DNA of 64,000 bases. It comes from Chitinophagaceae bacterium (lineage in GTDB: Bacteria; Bacteroidota; Bacteroidia; Chitinophagales; Chitinophagaceae). Every line of letters starts with the position of its first letter. Position 1 is the first letter of the stretch. The stretch is from positions 186,001 to 250,000 of the forward strand of contig JAIEMP010000005.1 of assembly GCA_019752045.1 (NCBI GenBank). Reading direction: 5' to 3'. The translations under genes were made by a program, and so were the position numbers. Of the stretch, positions 34,136 to 41,836 are shown in pieces. The notes below the pieces were generated by a model, which worked only from the letters and a program-made list of their open reading frames with translations, made no database searches and had not been told where the DNA came from.

Positions 34136-34897
34136 CTAAAGTTTATTTTCCATAACGCCGGTGCCAAACAATGCAAAGTCATATTTCACCGGATCCTGTT
34201 GATCTAAGTTACGCAGATTGTCAGTGAGTTCCAATGCGGCTTCCCAATCGTCCTGCTTGCGGTGAAGCAAACCATACTGACGGGCAATTCTTGATACATG
34301 CACATCCAGCGGACAAATGAGATCAGCCGGTGAAATGTTTTTCCAAATGCCAAAGTCAACACCCTTGTTGTCATCTCTCACCATCCAACGTAAATACATG
34401 TTCAAGCGCTTGCAGGTTGATTTCTGCATGGGTGCTGAAACGTGCTTTTCTGTTCGCTTTAAATGTTCAAAGGAGAAGAAATAGTTTTTGAAATGATTTA
34501 AGCCTTGTTCAACCGTCAGTCCTTTTGTTGGGAAGAAGGCTGTTTCCAGTGATTCATGTTTGTTGTAATGCTGATGAAAAAATTCAATGAAATAATATAA
34601 GTCATCAGCATTAAACGTTCTGTGTTTAAATCCCGATAATCTTTTTAATCTGCCCCAATCATGGTTCAGACAAAAGTGATGCGGCTGCATATCCATCAAC
34701 TGCATCAACTCTCTTGCTTTGTTGATGATAGTGGTGCGGTTTCCCCAGGCAAAGATGGCTGCAAAAAAACCTGCAATCTCAATATCCTGTTGTTGGGTAA
34801 ACAGATGCGGAATGCAAATGGGGTCGTCTTTAATGAACGAAGGTTGATTGTAAAAATCAACCTTGTCATTGAGGAACTTTTTTAAATCTTTATTCAT
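34136..34897 (-). CDS. DUF2400 / TIGR02757 family protein
   Basis: 253 residues. The Bacteroidota-conserved family starts LNDKVDFYNQPSFIKDDPI and includes IAGFFAAIFAWGNRTTII and ICPLDVHVSRIARQYGL. The fold appears helical and may be related to HhH-GPD DNA glycosylases, but no catalytic assignment is safe. The ATG shares a base with the stop of the RelE/ParE-like toxin (TAATG), so translation is coupled. Confidence 0.85.
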   Translation of the reverse strand: MNKDLKKFLNDKVDFYNQPSFIKDDPICIPHLFTQQQDIEIAGFFAAIFAWGNRTTIINKARELMQLMDMQPHHFCLNHDWGRLKRLSGFKHRTFNADDLYYFIEFFHQHYNKHESLETAFFPTKGLTVEQGLNHFKNYFFSFEHLKRTEKHVSAPMQKSTCKRLNMYLRWMVRDDNKGVDFGIWKNISPADLICPLDVHVSRIARQYGLLHRKQDDWEAALELTDNLRNLDQQDPVKYDFALFGTGVMENKL

Positions 34898-35205
34898 TAA
34901 TACCTTTTCTTTAATCTTCTCTTGATGAAGCGTTTACTCCTTTTGGTACTTACAACAGCTAATACATGAACTTCTTTTTCTTCAATGAAATATAAAATAA
35001 CAAATGGAAATTTTCTCAAACCTGCTCGTCGAATATTGGTATCAAGAAGAGAAAAAGTAAAAGGATTATTATTGATGATATTAATAGTTGCTGCTAAATC
35101 TAAAAGAAATCTTTTTCCTAATCCAGGCATTTCATGATTATACCATTCGGCGGTTTCGTCTGTATCAATTAATGCTAAAGGGGTATAAATAATTTTATAA
35201 ACCAT
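34897..35205 (-). CDS. RelE/ParE-family toxin
   Basis: 102 residues from the ATG at 35205 (MVYKIIYTPLALIDTDETAEWY), the family-like start. An in-frame ATG at 35232 lies within the antitoxin gene. The fold markers are the N-terminal strand-helix pattern, the core RRAGLRKFPFVILYFIEEKEVHVLAV and a Lys/Arg-rich tail (STKRSKRFIKRRLKKRY). It is probably an mRNA interferase or gyrase poison. It overlaps the antitoxin by 11 bp and is coupled downstream to DUF2400. Confidence 0.88.
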   Translation of the reverse strand: MVYKIIYTPLALIDTDETAEWYNHEMPGLGKRFLLDLAATINIINNNPFTFSLLDTNIRRAGLRKFPFVILYFIEEKEVHVLAVVSTKRSKRFIKRRLKKRY

Positions 35206-35413
35206 ATTTACTCCATAACATCTTCTTTGCATCTTCCCAACTTACACCTGCCCCTGGATTTTTCAGATACTGTTCATATCGTTCTTTTGCAATTGATAAT
35301 AATTCCTCTTCATCATCCTCTTCTTCTTCATTTACGCTTGCAATAAGATCTTCTATCAATTGAAGTTTTTCCTCAACTGAGAGCTTCAACAACTCTTCTT
35401 TATTGTAAGGCAT
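35195..35413 (-). CDS. addiction-module antitoxin
   Basis: 72 residues, acidic, matching the short addiction-module component family that pairs with RelE/ParE toxins. The N-terminal helix is KLSVEEKLQLIEDLIASV, an EEEEDDEEE stretch follows, and it ends with GAGVSWEDAKKMLWSKYG, the toxin-wrapping segment. It comes first in the operon, overlapping the toxin start, as type II antitoxins usually do. Confidence 0.88.
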   Translation of the reverse strand: MPYNKEELLKLSVEEKLQLIEDLIASVNEEEEDDEEELLSIAKERYEQYLKNPGAGVSWEDAKKMLWSKYGL

Positions 35414-35461
35414 AACTAAATGTTTGTTACAAGTTACAAAAATTCTTCTGCAGTTTGTTCG

Positions 35462-35518
35462 TATCTCGACTGCGCTCGATCCTTCACAGAAACGCCCTTC
35501 GACTGACGCTCAGGGCTA
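35462..35518. repeat. dispersed palindromic repeats overlapping the trans-sulfuration gene's stop
   Basis: TCGACTGCGCTCGA (35465-35478) and CCCTTCGACTGACGCTCAGG (35495-35514) are two related palindromic words. The second overlaps the TAG stop of the minus-strand gene (35516-35518). Confidence 0.65.
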
Positions 35519-36655
35519 CCCAATCGCCTTCGCCAGATCTTCAATTAAATCATCGGCATCTTCAATGCCAACGCTTAAACGTATAAGTGAATCTCTCAAA
35601 CCATTTTTTATACGCTCTTCTTTTGGAATACTTGCATGTGTCATGCTTGCAGGATGATTGATTAAACTTTCAACACCACCTAAGCTTTCAGCTAATGAAA
35701 AAAGGTGTGTAGATGACAACACTCTTCTTGCTTCTTCAATACTGTCGTCTTTTAATTCAAAGCTGATCATACCACCAAAGCCACGCATCTGCTCTTTGGC
35801 AATGGCGTAACCCGGATGATCTGTAAACCCCGGCCAGTATACTTTTGCCACTTTGGGATTGACTTTTAACCAATGTGCAATTTTTTCGCCGTTTTCACAA
35901 TGCGCTTTCATCCGCACAGCTAATGTTTTAATACCACGGAGTACCAAAAAACAATCCATTGGCCCGGGAACTGCGCCGCAACTTTTCTGTATGAAATATA
36001 ATTTATCACGAAGGTCTTTATCATTCATCACTAAACATCCCTGTATCACATCACTATGTCCGCCCAGATATTTTGTTGCAGAGTGCATTACAATATCAGC
36101 ACCAAGATCCAACGGGTTTTGTAAATATGGAGAAGCAAATGTATTATCAACACAAAGCAAAGCACCCGCTTGTTTTGAGATAGCAGCAATCGCTTTGATA
36201 TCGGTGATATTCATTAATGGATTGGTGGGAGTTTCCAACCAGATGAGTTTTGTATTAGCAGTAACTGCTGCTTTTACATTTGCAGGATTCGTAGTATCAA
36301 CATAAATAAATTTCAATCCAAATTTTTCAAACACTTTCATGAACAGACGATACGTACCACCATACATATCATTGGCTGCAATCACTTCATCACCGGGTGC
36401 CAATAATTTCACTACGGCGTCTGTTGCCGCCACACCACTGCCAAACACCAAACCAAATTTTCCATTTTCAATGATGGCTACTGCTTCTTCCAATGCAAAA
36501 CGGGTGGGGTTCTGACTGCGAGCATATTCAAATCCTTTGTTTACACCCGGTGCTTCCTGTACATAAGTACTTGTTTGATAAATCGGGGTCATGATAGCAC
36601 CTGTTGAAGGATCGGGATGTGCACCTGCGTGAATGACTTTTGTATTGAGGTTCAT
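35516..36655 (-). CDS. cystathionine gamma-synthase / gamma-lyase-type PLP enzyme
   Basis: 379 residues, fold-type I Cys/Met-metabolism PLP enzyme. The Schiff-base Lys lies in MHSATKYLGGHSDVIQG. Other landmarks are YARSQNPTRFALEEAVAIIE, ANDMYGGTYRLF, LIWLETPTNPLMNITD and the C-terminal SLAESLGGVESLINHPASMTH. It makes or cleaves cystathionine, or acts as a methionine gamma-lyase. The reaction cannot be fixed from motifs. Upstream lies a nested palindrome cluster (36671-36768). Confidence 0.9.
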   Translation of the reverse strand: MNLNTKVIHAGAHPDPSTGAIMTPIYQTSTYVQEAPGVNKGFEYARSQNPTRFALEEAVAIIENGKFGLVFGSGVAATDAVVKLLAPGDEVIAANDMYGGTYRLFMKVFEKFGLKFIYVDTTNPANVKAAVTANTKLIWLETPTNPLMNITDIKAIAAISKQAGALLCVDNTFASPYLQNPLDLGADIVMHSATKYLGGHSDVIQGCLVMNDKDLRDKLYFIQKSCGAVPGPMDCFLVLRGIKTLAVRMKAHCENGEKIAHWLKVNPKVAKVYWPGFTDHPGYAIAKEQMRGFGGMISFELKDDSIEEARRVLSSTHLFSLAESLGGVESLINHPASMTHASIPKEERIKNGLRDSLIRLSVGIEDADDLIEDLAKAIG

Positions 36656-36670
36656 TGTATTTATTTTATT

Positions 36671-36768
36671 CGTCAGACGCCCTCGCCGGACGAATTTGTT
36701 GAAGTGTATGTTTTAATAATACTGTGAACATACAGTAAGTGTCCCGTCCGACGAGGGCGTCTGACGGG
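36671..36768. repeat. nested inverted repeats upstream of the trans-sulfuration gene
   Basis: The outer arms 36671-36692 and 36745-36766 match at 21 of 22 positions in inverted orientation. Inside them GTATGTT/AACATAC (36706-36712, 36727-36733) and TACTGT-N6-ACAGTA (36720-36737) can form alternative hairpins. The right arm sits in a CCCGTC...GACGGG element also found at 38731-38757. Confidence 0.7.
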
Positions 36769-36785
36769 AGTGCAAAGATGAGGAA

Positions 36786-38621
36786 TTACAACAGATGCGC
36801 CGCATTGAAATAGCGCCATTCGTAATTATTAACAGCATGTGCGGCTTTTGCAGCAATGGGTTGTTGCAACACATCTGCACGAAGCATCTTTTCTGTAACC
36901 AGCTTTTGGCGGCTTTCGTTCAACAGAGCTGTAAAAGCCGGTGTTTGCATCCACTGTTGCTGTGGTGGTTCGTAACCAATTTTATCGGTTCGGTATACAA
37001 TAGAAGAAGGCAAAAAGTTTTTCATGCTTTCACGCAGAATGTGTTTGGTAAAACCGTTCTGCATTTTAAAATGCGAGGGCAGTGAAAAAATAAACTGCAC
37101 CAGCTCATGATTGAGAAAAGGCAAACGTACTTCAACACCATGCGCCATGCTGTTACGATCTGCATAGCGGAGCAATTCTTCTAAACCAAACTGCATGGTA
37201 TTGTAATACAGCAGATCATTTAGTTTTCGTACGATGGGTTTAAACAGTGTTTGTTTGTTAATATGTGTTTTAAAATAATCAGGTTGAAAGCCGGCGTTGA
37301 ATTTAATTTCTTTATACGCTTTACTTTCTAATTGTACAGCGGTAATTTCAGGAAACTTTGCAGCAAGTATATTTCTCCAACTCCAGTCAACAGAAATATT
37401 ATTTCGGGCAAATGCCGCTGCTTCCTCCTTATGCCCTCCACCTTTTAGCTTCTCTTGCAGAAACCAATGAATGTATTTGTGATAACCGGCTAATGTTTCA
37501 TCAGCACCCTGCCCGTCGAGAATTACTTTGATGCCTTTCTGTTTCGCTAACTCATACACTTTATATTGAGCATAAATACTTGAAGATTGAAAAGGTTCTT
37601 CCTGATGATGAAGTAACTGTTGCCAATCGTTCAATAACGATTCTGCAGTGGGTGTAACAAAATGATGTTGAAATTGAAATTGATCTGCAACTTGTTTTGC
37701 ATAAGCTGTTTCATCTTTTTCAAAAGCAGGAAAGGAAGCAGTGAAGGCTTGGAATTTGGAATTTGGGATTTGGGATTTGGTTATTGCGGCGATACTTGAA
37801 CTGTCCAATCCGCCGCTCAATGATGTGCCTATTTCTACATCACTTCGTAATCTTCTTTTTACAGAGGTAGTGAAGAGTTGCTGAAACTGTTCAATAGCTT
37901 CTGTTTCGCTGATGTTTGCAACGGTTTCTTTATCCAGATCCCAGTACTGTACAATTTCATTACTGCCGGTTTGCAAGTTTAATTTCAGATAATGCGACTG
38001 TGGTAATGCAATGATGTTTTGGTAAAATGTCTGCGACAAATCAACCGGATTTTTTACCCAGCCCAACCCAATATAGTTGAGCAACATAGTATGGTTGATG
38101 CTTTTTTCTACATCTGCTGCCCACAAGGCTTTCATTTCGCTGGCAAATAAAAACTGTTCGCCATCAAAAAAATAATAGAAAGGGTTTTCTCCAAAGCGAT
38201 CACGGGCAACAAACAGATTTTGCTCCTGCTCATCCCAGATGGCAAACGCAAACATGCCGTCAAACTGCTGCACACATTCTTCTTTCCAGTAATCATAAGC
38301 GGCAAGAATAACTTCGGTATCAGATTGCGTTTGAAACTGATAGCCATTTTTCAACAGCTCTTCTTTGAGCTCTACATAATTATAAATTTCGCCATTGTAT
38401 GTAATGGTGTATCTGCTGCGGAGATGCATAGGTTGTTTACCTCCATCCGTTAAATCGATAATGGCTAATCTACGGTGACCAAAACCAACCGTATTGTTTG
38501 TGTTGATCCAGAAGCCTTCGCCATCAGGTCCACGATGAGCAAGTGCATCGGTCATACGTTTCAACCGTACGGTTGAAATATATTGGGGATTCATTGAAAT
38601 AATTCCTGCAATACCACACAT
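36786..38621 (-). CDS. asnB: glutamine-hydrolysing asparagine synthetase
   Basis: 611 residues. Class II glutaminase domain with N-terminal nucleophile Cys2 (MCGIAGI) and YNGEIYNYVELKEEL. The synthetase domain has the PPi-loop SLSGGLDSSSIAA and GQGADETLAGYHKY. It uses glutamine, aspartate and ATP to make asparagine, or acts in a related amidotransfer step. It is cytosolic. The neighbouring genes give no biosynthetic context beyond amino-acid metabolism. Confidence 0.94.
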   Translation of the reverse strand: MCGIAGIISMNPQYISTVRLKRMTDALAHRGPDGEGFWINTNNTVGFGHRRLAIIDLTDGGKQPMHLRSRYTITYNGEIYNYVELKEELLKNGYQFQTQSDTEVILAAYDYWKEECVQQFDGMFAFAIWDEQEQNLFVARDRFGENPFYYFFDGEQFLFASEMKALWAADVEKSINHTMLLNYIGLGWVKNPVDLSQTFYQNIIALPQSHYLKLNLQTGSNEIVQYWDLDKETVANISETEAIEQFQQLFTTSVKRRLRSDVEIGTSLSGGLDSSSIAAITKSQIPNSKFQAFTASFPAFEKDETAYAKQVADQFQFQHHFVTPTAESLLNDWQQLLHHQEEPFQSSSIYAQYKVYELAKQKGIKVILDGQGADETLAGYHKYIHWFLQEKLKGGGHKEEAAAFARNNISVDWSWRNILAAKFPEITAVQLESKAYKEIKFNAGFQPDYFKTHINKQTLFKPIVRKLNDLLYYNTMQFGLEELLRYADRNSMAHGVEVRLPFLNHELVQFIFSLPSHFKMQNGFTKHILRESMKNFLPSSIVYRTDKIGYEPPQQQWMQTPAFTALLNESRQKLVTEKMLRADVLQQPIAAKAAHAVNNYEWRYFNAAHLL

Positions 38622-38676
38622 GCTGTAAAAATCGAACTTTCAATGCAGATAAACCAAAAAGAAAAACGCTGTTTGT

Positions 38677-38705
38677 TGTCTGATCACCCGAAGGGTGACT
38701 GTACA
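38677..38705 (+). repeat. 29-nt palindromic repeat, copy 1 (TCACCC-N3-GGGTGA)
   Basis: The hairpin TCACCC-GAA-GGGTGA is flanked by TGTCTG and ACTGTACA. It matches the element at 40949-40977 at 25 of 29 positions. Confidence 0.75.
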
Positions 38706-38730
38706 ACGTTGTTTCTTATCGGTTATAAAA

Positions 38731-38757
38731 CCCGTCAGATGAGGGCGTCGGACGGGG
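38731..38757. repeat. CCCGTC...GACGGG element
   Basis: CCCGTC and GACGGG bracket a core containing GAGGGCGTC, as in the copy at 36743-36768. It lies upstream of asnB. Confidence 0.65.
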
Positions 38758-38770
38758 GGCGTAAAAAATT

Positions 38771-38797
38771 AAAAAGCTCTGCAATTCTGCAGAGCCT
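38771..38797 (-). terminator. terminator of the DUF2911 gene
   Basis: GCTCTGCA (38776-38783) pairs with TGCAGAGC (38788-38795) across a 4-nt loop. On the minus strand the stem is followed by TTTTT. Confidence 0.88.
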
Positions 38798-38859
38798 GAT
38801 AATTTATCAGAGTGTATAAAATTTCAGTTACATCGTACTTCTGCCCTCGTACATTTCGC

Positions 38860-39432
38860 TTACCAACTAAACGGCATCTTCACCATCACATCATCCCAAT
38901 CCATAATCAACACTGCACTTTTCTCACTTGCTTTTTCAAAGAGCATGGTAAAAGATTCTGTAAAATCGGGAGTTTTTATAACAGGACAATCAATACGCAC
39001 TACATCTTTACTGGCATCATACTTAAAGGCACCCCAGATATCTGTTTCTTTATTAATGATGATGGTCCACTTTAACGGGTTTTCAAATGCATACATGGTA
39101 TAACGACCTTTCTTTACCAGTTTGCCACCCACTTTTACATCACGGTAAAATTCAATCTCTGTTGCTTCGTTTGCACCCAGTCGCCATACTTTTCCATCTT
39201 CCACCAGTTCGCCAAATACTTTACGTCCGCTTTTAGAAGGGCGACTGTAAATCACTCTGGCGATCAAAGGCTCCGTTACTTTATTGGGTTGTATACGAAG
39301 GATGGGATAATTAACCGGATAATACGCCATATCCATGGGCGACTTATCCAGTGGTGGTAATTTACTTCCGTTTTGAGCTGTTGCTGTAAACCCGGCTGCA
39401 ACAAGTACAAGAATCATAGTTACTAATTTCAT
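38860..39432 (-). CDS. DUF2911 exported protein
   Basis: 190 residues. The signal peptide ends at TATAQ. The DUF2911 landmarks are ARVIYSRPSKSGRKVFGELV, WRLGANEATEIEFYRDVKVGGK, YTMYAFENPLKWTIIINK and a C-terminal strand MLIMDWDDVMVKMPF-like. It is common in Bacteroidota. Its function is unknown and presumably periplasmic. It is a single gene closed by the terminator at 38771-38797. Confidence 0.9.
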   Translation of the reverse strand: MKLVTMILVLVAAGFTATAQNGSKLPPLDKSPMDMAYYPVNYPILRIQPNKVTEPLIARVIYSRPSKSGRKVFGELVEDGKVWRLGANEATEIEFYRDVKVGGKLVKKGRYTMYAFENPLKWTIIINKETDIWGAFKYDASKDVVRIDCPVIKTPDFTESFTMLFEKASEKSAVLIMDWDDVMVKMPFSW

Positions 39433-39611
39433 GGTTCTGTTTTTTCTGTGTTATTCTAATAAGGCAATCAAAAAAAGGGATTATCCTTTATTTAAATTCA
39501 GCAAATCATTTTATAGACTTGTTTTATTCTTTGAAAGTTGTTTTTTCAAAACGCAAATTTATACGAAACATTGCTGCCTAAAATCACCATTTATCCTGTT
39601 TATGAGCAGAT

Positions 39612-39639
39612 TTGTGCAGGTAATTGTAATTTAATATTG
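39612..39639 (+). promoter_or_regulatory. possible promoter of the CoA-transferase gene
   Basis: TTG (39612-39614) and TAATATTG (39632-39639) are separated by 17 bp. The -7 differs from TAnnTTTG at one position. The leader to the ATG at 39656 would be about 10 nt. Confidence 0.35.
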
Positions 39640-39655
39640 CATTTTAGCGAACACT

Positions 39656-40948
39656 ATGTATCAACAAATCAAGTATCAATCGGCAGCAGAAGCATTGTCT
39701 GTTATCCAAAGCTCACAACGTGTTTTTGTACAGGGCAGCGCTCAAACACCCTTGTTTCTGTTGAGGGAATTAGCCAAGCAATCGCACCGTTTAAACAATG
39801 TGGAACTGGTTTTTATTACCGTGCAGGGCGATATTACAGTAGATAAACCGGAGTACGAAGGTATCTTCAACATTAACTGCATGTTTGTAAGTAACAGTAT
39901 CCGCAAGGCAGTGAATGAAGGCAGGGCCGATTTTATTCCTGTGTTCTTAAGTGATATTCCCGATCTGTTCAAAAAAGGGTACCTGCCTATTGATGTGGCA
40001 TTGGTGCAGGTATCGCCACCCGATGCACATGGGTATTGTTCGTTGGGTGTAAGTGTAGATATTGCACGCAGTGCCGTGAACACAGCGAAACATATTATTG
40101 CACAGGTAAACCCCAATGTACCCCGCACACACGGCGACAGTCTGATACATACAGAGCGATTCACTTCATTGGTATATGCAGATGAACCTTTGCCTGAAGT
40201 GGATTATGGTATTAAAGTGGGCGAAGATGAATTGAAGATTGGTAAATACATTGCAGAAATGATTGATGACGGAAGTACGCTGCAGATGGGCATTGGTACC
40301 ATTCCTGATGCTGTTTTGAAATCACTCCGCAATCATAAAAACCTTGGCGTGCATACTGAAATGTGCAGCGATGGTATTATTGATTTAGTGGAAATGGATG
40401 TGATCAACAATATCAAAAAAAGAATTCATCCCAATAAAACGGTAACCGGTTTTGCAATTGGTACAAAACGATTGTACAATTATGTAAACGATAATCCTGC
40501 ATTTGTTTTCCTTGATATTGATTATGTAAATGATCCGCATGTGATCAGAAGAAATCCAAAAGTGATTGCCATTAACAGCGCTATTGAAGTAGATATTACC
40601 GGACAGGTTTGTGCCGATAGTATTGGGACTACGCAATACAGTGGTATTGGCGGACAAATGGATTTTATGCGTGGTGCTGCTTTGAGCGAAGGTGGTAAAC
40701 CTATTATTGCATTAACATCACGTACAGCAAAAGGCGTCAACAGGATCGTTCCTTTTTTAAAACAGGGCGCCGGTGTTGTAACTACACGTGGGCATATTCA
40801 TTATGTTGTAACGGAGTATGGTGTTGCACAATTGTATGGAAAAAATTTACGACAGCGGGCAAAGGCTTTGATTGAAATTGCACACCCCGACGACCGTGAA
40901 TTGCTGGAACGTGCCTGTGTGGAACGGTTTAAACATTTCCAGGTTTGA
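39656..40948 (+). CDS. acetyl-CoA hydrolase/CoA-transferase family protein
   Basis: 430 residues, the length of 4-hydroxybutyrate/butyryl-CoA:acetate CoA-transferases. Landmarks are GIGTIPDAVLKSL, GVHTEMCSDGIIDLVE (probably with the thioester-forming Glu), TGQVCADSIGTTQYSGIGGQ and the C-terminal ARVRH-like VTEYGVAQLYGKNLRQRA. It moves CoA between a short acyl-CoA and acetate or succinate. The exact acyl group cannot be told from motifs. Confidence 0.9.
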   Translation: MYQQIKYQSAAEALSVIQSSQRVFVQGSAQTPLFLLRELAKQSHRLNNVELVFITVQGDITVDKPEYEGIFNINCMFVSNSIRKAVNEGRADFIPVFLSDIPDLFKKGYLPIDVALVQVSPPDAHGYCSLGVSVDIARSAVNTAKHIIAQVNPNVPRTHGDSLIHTERFTSLVYADEPLPEVDYGIKVGEDELKIGKYIAEMIDDGSTLQMGIGTIPDAVLKSLRNHKNLGVHTEMCSDGIIDLVEMDVINNIKKRIHPNKTVTGFAIGTKRLYNYVNDNPAFVFLDIDYVNDPHVIRRNPKVIAINSAIEVDITGQVCADSIGTTQYSGIGGQMDFMRGAALSEGGKPIIALTSRTAKGVNRIVPFLKQGAGVVTTRGHIHYVVTEYGVAQLYGKNLRQRAKALIEIAHPDDRELLERACVERFKHFQV

Positions 40949-40977
40949 TGTCTGCTCACCCAACGGGTGACTGAACA
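40949..40977 (+). repeat. 29-nt palindromic repeat, copy 2
   Basis: The hairpin TCACCC-AAC-GGGTGA begins directly after the CoA-transferase stop. It matches the element at 38677-38705 at 25 of 29 positions. Confidence 0.75.
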
Positions 40978-40985
40978 TCAGAAGA

Positions 40986-41049
40986 AGGTATGCCATACCT
41001 TAAATTATTCTGAAATATCTTTAGCAGCTATCTTAGGTATGGCATACCT
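40986..41049. repeat. 15-bp perfect inverted repeat (AGGTATGCCATACCT)
   Basis: The arms 40986-41000 and 41035-41049 are exact reverse complements, and each arm is itself nearly palindromic. It lies between convergent genes and may end transcription on both strands. A related word occurs at 2373-2384. Confidence 0.75.
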
Positions 41050-41058
41050 GTAACAGCA

Positions 41059-41640
41059 TTATTCTTTCAACTTATTTTTTACAAATACCAGCAGCTCAGG
41101 AAAAAAATCATCATAGCAGTTTTGCAGCTCATCATAATATTCTTCAAACAAAGAAAAGGCTGTTGCACTTTCTGTTAAGTAAGCTGCACGACGGACAACA
41201 CCATGTAAACTTTTTTCTATTCCCCATCGCTCACGGTAATTGTATAACCAGTTTTGTGTTTTCATGTAGGGGAACATCATGGCAAAGCGTTCAGGAAATA
41301 CGGCACTATAAGGTTCTAATGTTTGATAAGTTTCTTTTGCAAACTCCTGTAACGATTCATTGCTGAAGATGCTGTTATCAGTCGCCAGGTAATGATCATA
41401 AACCACATCAACAAACGCACCGGCATATAAACGATAGTGCGGACGAAAGATCTCTTTTGCTTTTTTGTTTACAGCATGTTCATCGGTGAATGTATCAATG
41501 GCCCGGTGCAGGTCCATTCCCTGTTGAATGCCGGGCGAATAATCAAACTTCTTTTTTCCTTTTACATAATCGCTGATCATATTCCCGACTAAGATCTCAG
41601 GATGATGAAAAGAAAGATAGGCGTGTGCCAGATAGTTCAT
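41059..41640 (-). CDS. acpH: acyl-carrier-protein phosphodiesterase (AcpH-like)
   Basis: 193 residues from the ATG at 41640 (MNYLAHAYLSFHHPEILVGN), which matches the family start. The longer frame from 41670 adds ten residues without support. HD-like metal ligands are visible in NYLAHAYLS, GNMISDYVKG, GMDLHRAIDTFTDEH and DVVYDHYLA. It removes phosphopantetheine from holo-ACP. Upstream of it lies the decayed uvrB copy. Confidence 0.9.
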   Translation of the reverse strand: MNYLAHAYLSFHHPEILVGNMISDYVKGKKKFDYSPGIQQGMDLHRAIDTFTDEHAVNKKAKEIFRPHYRLYAGAFVDVVYDHYLATDNSIFSNESLQEFAKETYQTLEPYSAVFPERFAMMFPYMKTQNWLYNYRERWGIEKSLHGVVRRAAYLTESATAFSLFEEYYDELQNCYDDFFPELLVFVKNKLKE

Positions 41641-41694
41641 TCGCACAAGTTCGTGAAAGTTAAGATTCAAAACATAAGGTTCAATTTTTTTGAA

Positions 41695-41830
41695 CCCAAC
41701 AGTTCCTAACTTTACCCATGCCTTTTAAACTTCAATCACCTTATACTCCCTCACGAAATAAGCCGCAAGCCAATCAATAAATCTTAGAAAAATTCCATGA
41801 ACCGGACTAGTAAGTGGAAAATAACAAAAA
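41695..41830 (+). pseudogene. decayed copy of the uvrB promoter and 5' end
   Basis: From TTCCTAACTTTACCC through the ATG at 41718 it matches the intact uvrB start at 44283-44380. Its 20 codons (MPFKLQSPYTP then SRNKPQANQ) end at the TAA at 41778-41780, where uvrB reads on. Weaker similarity, with a gap of about 12 bp, continues to about 41830. It is a truncated, non-functional duplicate. Confidence 0.8.
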
Positions 41831-41836
41831 GGTTTT

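Noticed and set aside
35205-35232. Longer toxin start at 35232
   Set aside because: It lies inside the antitoxin gene and adds residues outside the RelE/ParE fold; 35205 is preferred.
36795-37085. Plus-strand frame inside asnB
   Set aside because: It is the antisense shadow of conserved asnB coding sequence.
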